NCBI GenBank assembly: GCA_963585895.1
Contig: OY757904.1
Location: 9,054,426-9,118,425 of the forward strand
DNA length: 64,000 bases
Reading direction: 5' to 3'
Source of the DNA: Sepioteuthis lessoniana
Taxonomy: Eukaryota; Mollusca; Cephalopoda; Myopsida; Loliginidae
The notes under the pieces are model-generated. The model was not told the origin of the DNA. It did not search any database and saw nothing but the letters and a program-made list of their open reading frames with translations. This document shows positions 40,301 through 52,074 of the stretch, one piece after another. Position numbers and translations under genes: made by a program. The number at the start of each line of letters is the position of its first letter. The first letter of the stretch is position 1.

Positions 40301-43300
40301 TCTCTTTAGGAGGTAGTAATTATAAGTGAGGAGGTGACACAAGTTTCTGTGAAGAAGTCAATCTCTTTCGGAGGTAGTAATTATAAGTGAGGTGGTGGCA
40401 CAAGTTTCTGTAAAGAAGTCAATCTCTTTAGGAGGTAGTAATTATAAGTGAGGGGGTGGCACAAGTTTCTGTGAAGAAGTCAATCTCTTTAGGAGGTAGT
40501 AATTATAAGTGAGGTGGTGGCACAAGTTTCTGTGAAGAAGTCAATCTCTTTAGGAGGTAGTAATTATAAGTGAGGTGGTGGCACAAGTTTCTGTGAAGAA
40601 GTCAATCTCTTTAGGAGGTAGTAATTATAAGTGAGGTGGTGGCACAAGTTTCTCTAAAGAAGTCAATCTCTTTAGGAGGTAGTAATTATAAGTGAGGTGG
40701 TGGCACAAGTTTCTGTGAAGAAGTCAATCTCTTTAGGAGGTAGTAATTATAAGTGAGGAGGTGACACAAGTTTCTGTGAAGAAGTCAATCTCTTTAGGAG
40801 GTAGTAATTATAAGTGAGGAGGTGACACAAGTTTCTGTGAAGAAGTCAATCTCTTTAGGAGGTAGTAATTATAAGTGAGGAGGTGACACAAGTTTCTCTA
40901 AAGAAGTCAATCTCTTTAGGAGGTAGTAATTATAAGTGAGGTGGTGGCACAAGTTTCTCTAAAGAAGTCAATCTCTTTAGGAGGTAGTAATTATAAGTGA
41001 GGAGGTGACACAAGTTTCTGTGAAGAAGTCAATCTCTTTAGGAGGTAGTAATTATAAGTGAGGTGGTGGCACAAGTTTCTCTAAAGAAGTCAATGTCTTT
41101 AGGAGGTAGTAATTATAAGTGAGGAGGTGACACAAGTTTCTCTAAAGAAGTCAATCTCTTTAGGAGGTAGTAATTATAAGTGAGGTGGTGGCACAAGTTT
41201 CTCTAAAGAAGTCAATCTCTTTAGGAGGTAGTAATTATAAGTGAGGAGGTGGCACAAGTTTCTCTAAAGAAGTCAATCTCTTTAGGAGGTAGTAATTATA
41301 AGTGAGGAGGTGGCACAAGTTTCTCTAAAGAAGTCAATCTCTTTAGGAGGTAGTAATTATAAGTGAGGAGGTGGCACAAGTTTCTCTAAAGAAGTCAATC
41401 TCTTTAGGAGGTAGTAATTATAAGTGAGGAGGTGGCACAAGTTTCTCTAAAGAAGTCAATCTCTTTAGGAGGTAGTAATTATAAGTGAGGAGATGGCACA
41501 AGTTTCTGTGAAGAAGTCAATCTCTTTAGGAGGTAGTAATTATAAGTGAGGAGGTGACACAAGTTTCTGTGAAGAAGTCAATCTCTTTAGGAGGTAGTAA
41601 TTATAAGTGAGGTGGTGACACAAGTTTCTCTAAAGAAGTCAATCTCTTTAGGAGGTAGTAATTATAAGTGAGGTGGTGGCACAAGTTTCTCTAAAGAAGT
41701 CAATCTCTTTAGGAGGTAGTAATTATAAGTGAGGAGGTGGCACAAGTTTCTGTAAAGAAGTCAATCTCTTTAGGCGGTAGTAATTATATGTGAAGTGGTG
41801 GCACAAGTTTCTGTGAAGAAGTCAATCTCTTTAGGAGGTAGTAATTTTAAGTGAGGTGGTGGCACAAGTTTCTGTAAAGAAGTCAATCTCTTTAGGAGGT
41901 AGTAATTATAAGTGAGGGGGTGGCACAAGTTTCTGTGAAGAAGTCAATCTCTTTAGGAGGTAGTAATTATAAGTGAGGAGGTGGCACAAGTTTCTGTGAA
42001 GAAGTCAATCTCTTTAGGAGGTAGTAATTATAAGTGAGGTGGTGGCACAAGTTTCTCTAAAGAAGTCAATCTCTTTAGGAGGTAGTAATTATAAGTGAGG
42101 GGGTGGCACAAGTTTCTCTAAAGAAGTCAATCTCTTTAGGAGGTAGTAATTATAAGTGAGGTGGTGGCACAAGTTTCTGTGAAGAAGTCAATCTCTTTAG
42201 GAGGTAGTAATTATAAGTGAGGTGGTGGCACAAGTTTCTCTAAAGAAGTCAATCTCTTTAGGAGGTAGTAATTATAAGTGAGGGGGTGGCACAAGTTTCT
42301 GTAAAGAAGTCAATCTCTTTAGGAGGTAGTAATTATAAGTGAGGGGGTGGCACAAGTTTCTCTAAAGAAGTCAATCTCTTTAGGAGGTAGTAATTATAAG
42401 TGAGAAGGTGGCACAAGTTTCTGTGAAGAAGTCAATCTCTTTAGGAGGTAGTAATTATAAGTGAGGTGGTGGCACAAGTTTCTCTAAAGAAGTCAATGTC
42501 TTTAGGAGGTAGTAATTATAAGTGAGGAGGTGGCACAAGTTTCTCTAAAGAAGTCAATGTCTTTAGGAGGTAGTAATTATAAGTGAGGAGGTGGCACAAG
42601 TTTCTGTGAAGAAGTCAATCTCTTTAGGAGGTAGTAATTATAAGTGAGAAGGTGGCACAAGTTTCTGTGAAGAAGTCAATCTCTTTAGGAGGTAGTAATT
42701 ATAAGTGAGGAGGTGGCACAAGTTTCTCTAAAGAAGTCAATCTCTTTAGGAGGTAGTAATTATAAGTGAGGAGGTGGCACAAGTTTCTGTGAAGAAGTCA
42801 ATCTCTTTAGGAGGTAGTAATTATAAGTGAGGGGGTGGCACAAGTTTCTCTAAAGAAGTCAATCTCTTTAGGAGGTAGTAATTATAAGTGAGAAGGTGGC
42901 ACAAGTTTCTCTAAAGAAGTCAATCTCTTTAGGAGGTAGTAATTATAAGTGAGGTGGTGGCACAAGTTTCTCTAAAGAAGTCAATCTCTTTAGGAGGTAG
43001 TAATTATAAGTGAGAAGGTGGCACAAGTTTCTCTAAAGAAGTCAATCTCTTTAGGAGGTAGTAATTATAAGTGAGAAGGTGGCACAAGTTTCTGTGAAGA
43101 AGTCAATCTCTTTAGGAGGTAGTAATTATAAGTGAGAAGGTGGCACAAGTTTCTGTGAAGAAGTCAATCTCTTTAGGAGGTAGTAATTATAAGTGAGAAG
43201 GTGGCACAAGTTTCTGTGAAGAAGTCAATCTCTTTAGGCGGTAGTAATTATAAGTGAGGTGGTGGCACAAGTTTCTCTAAAGAAGTCAATCTCTTTAGGA

Positions 43301-46300
43301 GGTAGTAATTATAAGTGAGAAGGTGGCACAAGTTTCTGTGAAGAAGTCAATCTCTTTAGGAGGTAGTAATTATAAGTGAGAAGGTGGCACAAGTTTCTGT
43401 GAAGAAGTCAATCTCTTTAGGAGGTAGTAATTATAAGTGAGGTGGTGGCACAAGTTTCTGTGAAGAAGTCAATCTCTTTAGGAGGTAGTAATTATAAGTG
43501 AGGAGGTGGCACAAGTTTCTGTGAAGAAGTCAATCTCTTTAGGAGGTAGTAATTATAAGTGAGAAGGTGGCACAAGTTTCTGTGAAGAAGTCAATCTCTT
43601 TAGGAGGTAGTAATTATAAGTGAGAAGGTGGCACAAGTTTCTGTGAAGAAGTCAATCTCTTTAGGAGGTAGTAATTATAAGTGAGGTGGTGGCACAAGTT
43701 TCTGTGAAGAAGTCAATCTCTTTAGGAGGTAGTAATTATAAGTGAGGTGGTGGCACAAGTTTCTCTAAAGAAGTCAATCTCTTTAGGAGGTAGTAATTAT
43801 AAGTGAGAAGGTGGCACAAGTTTCTCTAAAGAAGTCAATCTCTTTAGGAGGTAGTAATTATAAGTGAGAAGGTGGCACAAGTTTCTGTGAAGAAGTCAAT
43901 CTCTTTAGGAGGTAGTAATTATAAGTGAGGTGGTGGCACAAGTTTCTCTAAAGAAGTCAATCTCTTTAGGAGGTAGTAATTATAAGTGAGAAGGTGGCAC
44001 AAGTTTCTCTAAAGAAGTCAATCTCTTTAGGAGGTAGTAATTATAAGTGAGAAGGTGGCACAAGTTTCTGTGAAGAAGTCAATCTCTTTAGGAGGTAGTA
44101 ATTATAAGTGAGAAGGTGGCACAAGTTTCTGTGAAGAAGTCAATCTCTTTAGGAGGTAGTAATTATAAGTCAGGAGGTGGCACAAGTTTCTCTAAAGAAG
44201 TCAATCTCTTTAGGAGGTAGTAATTATAAGTGAGAAGGTGGCACAAGTTTCTGTGAAGAAGTCAATCTCTTTAGGAGGTAGTAATTATAAGTGAGGTGGT
44301 GGCACAAGTTTCTGTGAAGAAGTCAATCTCTTTAGGAGGTAGTAATTATAAGTGAGGTGGTGGCACAAGTTTCTGTGAAGAAGTCAATCTCTTTAGGAGG
44401 TAGTAATTATAAGTGAGAAGGTGGCACAAGTTTCTGTGAAGAAGTCAATCTCTTTAGGAGGTAGTAATTATAAGTGAGGTGGTGGCACAAGTTTCTCTAA
44501 AGAAGTCAATCTCTTTAGGAGGTAGTAATTATAAGTGAGAAGGTGGCACAAGTTTCTGTGAAGAAGTCAATCTCTTTAGGAGGTAGTAATTATAAGTCAG
44601 GAGGTGGCACAAGTTTCTCTAAAGAAGTCAATCTCTTTAGGAGGTAGTAATTATAAGTGAGAAGGTGGCACAAGTTTCTGTGAAGAAGTCAATCTCTTTA
44701 GGAGGTAGTAATTATAAGTGAGGTGGTGGCACAAGTTTCTCTAAAGAAGTCAATCTCTTTAGGAGGTAGTAATTATAAGTGAGAAGGTGGCACAAGTTTC
44801 TGTGAAGAAGTCAATCTCTTTAGGAGGTAGTAATTATAAGTCAGGAGGTGGCACAAGTTTCTCTAAAGAAGTCAATCTCTTTAGGAGGTAGTAATTATAA
44901 GTGAGAAGGTGGCACAAGTTTCTGTGAAGAAGTCAATCTCTTTAGGAGGTAGTAATTATAAGTGAGGAGGTGGCACAAGTTTCTCTAAAGAAGTCAATCT
45001 CTTTAGGAGGTAGTAATTATAAGTGAGGGGGTGGCACAAGTTTCTCTAAAGAAGTCAATCTCTTTAGGAGGTAGTAATTATAAGTGAGGAGGTGGCACAA
45101 GTTTCTGTGAAGAAGTCAATCTCTTTAGGAGGTAGTAATTATAAGTGAGAAGGTGGCACAAGTTTCTGTGAAGAAGTCAATCTCTTTAGGAGGTAGTAAT
45201 TATAAGTGAGGAGGTGGCACAAGTTTCTCTAAAGAAGTCAATCTCTTTAGGAGGTAGTAATTATAAGTGAGGAGGTGGCACAAGTTTCTGTGAAGAAGTC
45301 AATCTCTTTAGGAGGTAGTAATTATAAGTGAGAAGGTGGCACAAGTTTCTGTGAAGAAGTCAATCTCTTTAGGAGGTAGTAATTATAAGTGAGGAGGTGG
45401 CACAAGTTTCTCTAAAGAAGTCAATCTCTTTAGGAGGTAGTAATTATAAGTGAGGGGGTGGCACAAGTTTCTGTGAAGAAGTCAATCTCTTTAGGAGGTA
45501 GTAATTATAAGTGAGGAGGTGGCACAAGTTTCTCTAAAGAAGTCAATCTCTTTAGGAGGTAGTAATTATAAGTGAGGGGGTGGCACAAGTTTCTGTGAAG
45601 AAGTCAATCTCTTTAGGAGGTAGTAATTATAAGTGAGGGGGTGGCACAAGTTTCTGTGAAGAAGTCAATCTCTTTAGGAGGTAGTAATTATAAGTGAGGG
45701 GGTGGCACAAGTTTCTCTAAAGAAGTCAATCTCTTTAGGAGGTAGTAATTATAAGTGAGGGGGTGGCACAAGTTTCTTTAAAGAAGTCAATCTCTTTAGG
45801 AGGTAGTAATTATAAGTGAGAAGGTGGCACAAGTTTCTGTGAAGAAGTCAATCTCTTTAGGAGGTAGTAATTATAAGTGAGGAGGTGGCACAAGTTTCTG
45901 TGAAGAAGTCAATCTCTTTAGGAGGTAGTAATTATAAGTGAGGTGGTGGCACAAGTTTCTGTGAAGAAGTCAATCTCTTTAGGAGGTAGTAATTATAAGT
46001 GAGGAGGTGACACAAGTTTCTGTGAAGAAGTCAATCTCTTTAGGAGGTAGTAATTATAAGTGAGGAGGTGGCACAAGTTTCTCTAAAGAAGTCAATGTCT
46101 TTAGGAGGTAGTAATTATAAGTGAGGTGGTGACACAAGTTTCTCTAAAGAAGTCAATCTCTTTAGGAGGTAGTAATTATAAGTGAGGTGGTGACACAAGT
46201 TTCTCTAAAGAAGTCAATCTCTTTAGGAGGTAGTAATTATAAGTGAGGAGGTGACACAAGTTTCTGTGAAGAAGTCAATCTCTTTAGGAGGTAGTAATTA

Positions 46301-49300
46301 TGAGTGAGGAGGTGGCACAAGTTTCTCTAAAGAAGTCAATGTCTTTAGGAGGTAGTAATTATAAGTGAGAAGGTGGCACAAGTTTCTGTGAAGAAGTCAA
46401 TCTCTTTAGGAGGTAGTAATTATAAGTGAGAAGGTGGCACAAGTTTCTGTGAAGAAGTCAATCTCTTTAGGAGGTAGTAATTATAAGTGAGGTGGTGGCA
46501 CAAGTTTCTCTAAAGATGTCAATCTCTTTAGGAGGTAGTAATTATAAGTGAGGTGGTGACACAAGTTTCTCTAAAGAAGTCAATCTCTTTAGGAGGTAGT
46601 AATTATAAGTGAGGTGGTGGCACAAGTTTCTCTAAAGAAGTCAATCTCTTTAGGAGGTAGTAATTATAAGTGAGGTGGTGACACAAGTTTCTCTAAAGAA
46701 GTCAATCTCTTTAGGAGGTAGTAATTATAAGTGAGGAGGTGGCACAAGTTTCTGTGACGAAGTTAATCTCTTTAGAAGGTAGTAATTATAAGTGAGGTGG
46801 TGGCACAAGTTTCTGTGAAGAAGTCAATCTCTTTAGGAGGTAGTAATTATAAGTGAGAAGGTGGCACAAGTTTCTGTGAAGAAGTCAATCTCTTTAGGAG
46901 GTAGTAATTATAAGTGAGGTGGTGGCACAAGTTTCTCTAAAGAAGTCAATCTCTTTAGGAGGTAGTAATTATAAGTGAGGTGGTGGCACAAGTTTCTCTA
47001 AAGAAGTCAATCTCTTTAGGAGGTAGTAATTATAAGTGAGGAGGTGACACAAGTTTCTGTGAAGAAGTCAATCTCTTTAGGAGGTAGTAATTATAAGTGA
47101 GGAGATGGCACAAGTTTCTGTGAAGAAGTCAATCTCTTTAGGAGGTAGTAATTATAAGTGAGGAGGTGACACAAGTTTCTGTGAAGAAGTCAATCTCTTT
47201 AGGAGGTAGTAATTATAAGTGAGGAGGTGACACAAGTTTCTCTAAAGAAGTCAATCTCTTTAGGAGGTAGTAATTATAAGTGAGGTGGTGGCACAAGTTT
47301 CTCTAAAGAAGTCAATCTCTTTAGGAGGTAGTAATTATAAGTGAGGAGGTGACACAAGTTTCTCTAAAGAAGTCAATCTCTTTAGGAGGTAGTAATTATA
47401 AGTGAGGTGGTGGCACAAGTTTCTCTAAAGAAGTCAATCTCTTTAGGAGGTAGTAATTATAAGTGAGGAGGTGGCACAAGTTTCTCTAAAGAAGTCAATC
47501 TCTTTAGGAGGTAGTAATTATAAGTGAGGAGATGGCACAAGTTTCTCTAAAGAAGTCAATCTCTTTAGGAGGTAGTAATTATAAGTGAGGAGGTGGCACA
47601 AGTTTCTCTAAAGAAGTCAATCTCTTTAGGAGGTAGTAATTATAAGTGAGGAGGTGGCACAAGTTTCTCTAAAGAAGTCAATCTCTTTAGGAGGTAGTAA
47701 TTATAAGTGAGGAGGTGGCACAAGTTTCTCTAAAGAAGTCAATCTCTTTAGGAGGTAGTAATTATAAGTGAGGAGATGGCACAAGTTTCTGTGAAGAAGT
47801 CAATCTCTTTAGGAGGTAGTAATTATAAGTGAGGAGGTGACACAAGTTTCTGTGAAGAAGTCAATCTCTTTAGGAGGTAGTAATTATAAGTGAGGGGGTG
47901 GCACAAGTTTCTCTAAAGAAGTCAATCTCTTTAGGAGGTAGTAATTATAAGTGAGGTGGTGACACAAGTTTCTCTAAAGAAGTCAATCTCTTTAGGAGGT
48001 AGTAATTATAAGTGAGGAGGTGGCACAAGTTTCTCTAAAGAAGTCAATCTCTTTAGGAGGTAGTAATTATAAGTGAGGTGGTGGCACAAGTTTCTCTAAA
48101 GAAGTCAATCTCTTTAGGAGGTAGTAATTATAAGTGATATGGTGGCACAAGTTTCTGTGAAGAAGTCAATCTCTTTAGGAGGTAGTAATTATAAGTGAGG
48201 GGGTGGCACAAGTTTCTCTAAAGAAGTCAATCTCTTTAGGAGGTAGTAATTATAAGTGAGGTGGTGACACAAGTTTCTCTAAAGAAGTCAATCTCTTTAG
48301 GAGGTAGTAATTATAAGTGAGGAGGTGGCACAAGTTTCTCTAAAGAAGTCAATCTCTTTAGGAGGTAGTAATTATAAGTGAGGTGGTGGCACAAGTTTCT
48401 CTAAAGAAGTCAATCTCTTTAGGAGGTAGTAATTATAAGTGAGGTGGTGGCACAAGTTTCTGTGAAGAAGTCAATCTCTTTAGGAGGTAGTAATTATAAG
48501 TGAGGAGGTGGCACAAGTTTCTGTGAAGAAGTCAATCTCTGTAGGAGGTAGTAATTATAAGTGAGGTGGTGGCACAAGTTTCTCTAAAGAAGTCAATCTC
48601 TTTAGGAGGTAGTAATTATAAGTGAGGTGGTGGCACAAGTTTCTCTAAAGAAGTCAATCTCTTTAGGAGGTAGTAATTATAAGTGAGGTGGTGGCACAAG
48701 TTTCTCTAAAGAAGTCAATCTCTTTAGGAGGTAGTAATTATAAGTGAGGTGGTGGCACAAGTTTCTCTAAAGAAGTCAATCTCTTTAGGAGGTAGTAATT
48801 ATAAGTGAGGTGGTGGCACAAGTTTCTGTGAAGAAGTCAATCTCTTTAGGAGGTAGTAATTATAAGTGAGGGGGTGGCACAAGTTTCTCTAAAGAAGTCA
48901 ATCTCTTTAGGAGGTAGTAATTATAAGTGAGGGGGTGGCACAAGTTTCTGTAAAGAAGTCAATCTCTTTAGGAGGTAGTAATTATAAGTGAGGGGGTGGC
49001 ACAAGTTTCTCTAAAGAAGTCAATCTCTTTAGGAGGTAGTAATTATAAGTGAGAAGGTGGCACAAGTTTCTGTGAAGAAGTCAATCTCTTTAGGAGGTAG
49101 TAATTATAAGTGAGGTGGTGGCACAAGTTTCTCTAAAGAAGTCAATGTCTTTAGGAGGTAGTAATTATAAGTGAGGAGGTGGCACAAGTTTCTCTAAAGA
49201 AGTCAATGTCTTTAGGAGGTAGTAATTATAAGTGAGGAGGTGGCACAAGTTTCTGTGAAGAAGTCAATCTCTTTAGGAGGTAGTAATTATAAGTGAGAAG

Positions 49301-51183
49301 GTGGCACAAGTTTCTGTGAAGAAGTCAATCTCTTTAGGAGGTAGTAATTATAAGTGAGGTGGTGGCACAAGTTTCTCTAAATATGTCAATCTCTTTAGGA
49401 GGTAGTAATTATAAGTGAGGTGGTGACACAAGTTTCTCTAAAGAAGTCAATCTCTTTAGGAGGTAGTAATTATAAGTGAGGGGGTGGCACAAGTTTCTCT
49501 AAAGAAGTCAATCTCTTTAGGAGGTAGTAATTATAAGTGAGGGGGTGGCACAAGTTTCTCTAAAGAAGTCAATGTCTTTAGGAGGTAGTAATTATAAGTG
49601 AGGAGGTGACACAAGTTTCTCTAAAGAAGTCAATCTCTTTAGGAGGTAGTAATTATAAGTGAGGTGGTGACACAAGTTTCTCTAAAGAAGTCAATCTCTT
49701 TAGGAGGTAGTAATTATAAGTGAGGAGGTGGCACAAGTTTCTGTGAAGAAGTTAATCTCTTTAGAAGGTAGTAATTATAAGTGAGGAGGTGGCACAAGTT
49801 TCTGTGAAGAAGTCAATCTCTTTAGGAGGTAGTAATTATAAGTGAGAAGGTGGCACAAGTTTCTGTGAAGAAGTCAATCTCTTTAGGAGGTAGTAATTAT
49901 AAGTGAGAAGGTGGCAAAAGTTTCTGTGAAGAAGTCAATCTCTTTAGGAGGTAGTAATTATAAGTGAGGAGGTGGCACAAGTTTCTGTGAAGAAGTCAAT
50001 CTCTTTAGGAGGTAGTAATTATAAGTGAGGGGGTGGCACAAGTTTCTCTAAAGAAGTCAATCTCTTTAGGAGGTAGTAATTATAAGTGAGGTGGTGGCAC
50101 AAGTTTCTCTAAAGAAGTCAATGTCTTTAGGAGGTAGTAATTATAAGTGAGGAGGTGACACAAGTTTCTCTAAAGAAGTCAATCTCTTTAGGAGGTAGTA
50201 ATTATAAGTGAGGAGGTGGCACAAGTTTCTCTAAAGAAGTCAATCTCTTTAGGAGGTAGTAATTATATGTGAAGTGGTGGCACAAGTTTCTGTGAAGAAG
50301 TCAATCTCTTTAGGAGGTAGTAATTATAAGTGAGGTGGTGGCACAAGTTTCTCTAAAGAAGTCAATGTCTTTAGGAGGTAGTAATTATAAGTGAGGAGGT
50401 GGCACAAGTTTCTCTAAAGAAGTCAATGTCTTTAGGAGGTAGTAATTATAAGTGAGGAGGTGGCACAAGTTTCTGTGAAGAAGTCAATCTCTTTAGGAGG
50501 TAGTAATTATAAGTGAGGAGGTGGCACAAGTTTCTGTAAAGAAGTCAATCTCTTTAGGAGGTAGTAATTATAAGTGAGAAGGTGACACAAGTTTCTCTAA
50601 AGAAGTCAATCTCTTTAGGAGGTAGTAATTATAAGTGAGGGGGTGGCACAAGTTTCTCTAAAGAAGTCAATCTCTTTAGGAGGTAGTAATTATAAGTGAG
50701 GTGGTGACACAAGTTTCTCTAAAGAAGTCAATCTCTTTAGGAGGTAGTAATTATAAGTGAGGTGGTGACACAAGTTTCTCTAAAGAAGTCAATCTCTTTA
50801 GGAGGTAGTAATTATAAGTGAGGTGGTGGCACAAGTTTCTCTAAAGAAGTCAATCTCTTTAGGAGGTAGTAATTATAAGTGAGGAGGTGACACAAGTTTC
50901 TCTAAAGAAGTCAATCTCTTTAGGAGGTAGTAATTATAAGTGAGGGGGTGGCACAAGTTTCTCTAAAGAAGTCAATCTCTTTAGGAGGTAGTAATTATAA
51001 GTGAGGAGGTGGCACAAGTTTCTCTAAAGAAGTCAATCTCTTTAGGAGGTAGTAATTATAAGTGAGGTGGTGGCACAAGTTTCTGTGAAGAAGTTAATCT
51101 GTTTAGAAGGTAGTAATTATAAGTGAGGAGATGGTACAAGTTTCTCTGAAAAAGTCAATCTATTTAGGAGGTAGTAATTATTA

Positions 51184-51667
51184 GACAATTTCACCTACCT
51201 AGGAAATATTGTCTCATCGACTGAGATAGACAAAGGCACGGACAGCTATCAATAGGCTATGGGTCATATGGAAGTCAGACCTGACTGATAAAATGAATCG
51301 CAGTTTTTTTCCAAGCAGTGATTTTGTTGATACTCTGATATGGATGCACTACATGGACGCCAACTAAATAGCTGGAGAAAAGGCTTGACAGCAAGTACAC
51401 AAGAATGCTGTGAGCAATATTGAACAAGTCCTGTCAGCAGCACCCCACAAAGCAGCAGCTGTACGGCCAACTACCACCCATCATGAAAACTATCCAAATT
51501 AGATGAACCAGACATGCAGGATACTGCTGGAGAAGTAAGGACGAGCTCATAAGTGATGTACTCTTAAGGACCCCTTCACATGGCCGAGCAAAAGCAGAGA
51601 GACCAGCTCGAACCTACATACAGTTGTGAAGATACAGGGTGTAGCCCTGAGGACCCGCAGAAAGTAC
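51184..51667 (+). mobile_element. RTE-type LINE fragment: decayed C-terminal reverse transcriptase region
   Basis: Translation of the + strand in shifting frames shows the end of a non-LTR retrotransposon reverse transcriptase. It begins with DNFTYLGNIVSS (51184-51219), passes through a stretch around LYGQLPP and TRHAGYCWRSKDELISDVLL, then THGRAKAERPARTYIQL-like sequence near 51580-51630 (actual reading has SHGRAKAERPARTYIQL), and ends around CSPEDPQKVL near 51640-51668. This matches my memory of the C-terminal region of RTE-clade LINEs common in invertebrates. Several stops and frameshifts make it a pseudogene. The very end of the ORF and the usual ATG-rich 3' tail are absent, and no target-site duplication is obvious. 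It sits between the last full array unit and a remnant of the same array. Confidence 0.85.
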
Positions 51668-51779
51668 TGAAGAAATCAATGTAGGAGGTAGTAATTATGA
51701 GTGAGGAGGTGGCACAAGTTTCTGTGAAGAAGTCAATCTCTTTAGGAGGTAGTAATTATAAGTGAGTGGGTGGCACAAG
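51668..51779 (+). repeat. Remnant of about 1.8 array units beyond the LINE fragment
   Basis: The 61-bp unit resumes at about unit position 53 (GAAGAAATCAAT), runs through one full unit and stops after GCACAAG at 51779. It carries private changes (a 5-base shortening at GTAGGAGG near 51681, and GAGTGGGTGG at 51764), as expected for a poorly homogenised array edge. Confidence 0.9.
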
Positions 51780-51799
51780 CACCTCCTCATTTATAATTA
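51753..51799. repeat. Hairpin-forming inverted copy of part of the unit at the array edge
   Basis: The left arm 51753-51772 (TAATTATAAGTGAGTGGGTG) is followed by a 7-base loop and the right arm 51780-51799 (CACCTCCTCATTTATAATTA). The right arm is the reverse complement of the array unit and pairs with the left arm at 17 of 20 positions. It is the only piece of the unit I found in reverse orientation, and it marks the exact right end of the satellite. Confidence 0.85.
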
Positions 51800-52074
51800 T
51801 GGTTATCATGATAGGAAGTAGACTCAGCTATCAAAGTTCAAATTCTGTTTGAATATCACATAGTGCTAATACCCTTGAGAAAGGTATGAATCCAATTAAA
51901 CTTCTACCATCTATGGGTAAATAGTTAGGCAGAATGATTCTTGGTATGGCAAACAGTGTGAAAGAAAGAAAAATCTGAATTGAAACCAATTGTAAACCTG
52001 GAGAGGGAGGAGCTTTGCCAGGTTATTCCTACCCAAGACATTTTATATGAATAGTGTCCCTACAACCAAATTGG
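51800..52074. other. Intergenic, no recognised feature
   Basis: This is ordinary mixed-composition DNA between the array edge and the inverted repeat pair. I see no open frame of note and no element I recognise. Confidence 0.5.

Larger units (their letters stand above)
697..51183 (+). repeat. Giant 61-bp tandem satellite array (about 828 copies)
   Basis: A 61-bp unit (take 712-772 as reference; it contains GTAGTAATTATAAGTGAG) repeats head to tail in one orientation for about 50.5 kb. The first unit is a partial one at 697-711. Spacing is exactly 61 bp almost throughout, with rare indels such as one base lost near 8145, one gained near 7678, two lost near 18187, two gained near 18360 and about two lost near 30535. 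Substitutions cluster at unit positions 30-31 (GT, GA, GG or AA), 33 (G/A), 36 (G/A), 48 (C/G) and 50 (A/G), with rarer changes at 1, 7, 9, 24 and 58. The unit has no CpG. It is non-coding: the period is not a multiple of three and no frame of 60 or more codons opens anywhere in the array. By structure it is satellite DNA or a very long minisatellite; I do not recognise the family. Confidence 0.99.

Noticed and set aside
697-51183. CRISPR array
   Set aside because: Units are contiguous 61-bp copies without unique spacers, and the setting is eukaryotic with transposons and SINEs.
697-51183. Tandem-repeat protein gene
   Set aside because: The period is 61 bp, so the frame changes every unit, and TAA, TGA and TAG occur in all frames. 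No frame of 60 or more codons exists in the array on either strand.
697-51183. Telomere or known centromere box
   Set aside because: There is no TTAGGG-type repeat; the AGGAGG-like string in the unit is only coincidentally similar to a ribosome-binding site. I see no CENP-B-like box.
51264-51470. Minus-strand 68-codon frame
   Set aside because: It is antisense to the decayed LINE reverse transcriptase, which explains the sequence on the plus strand.
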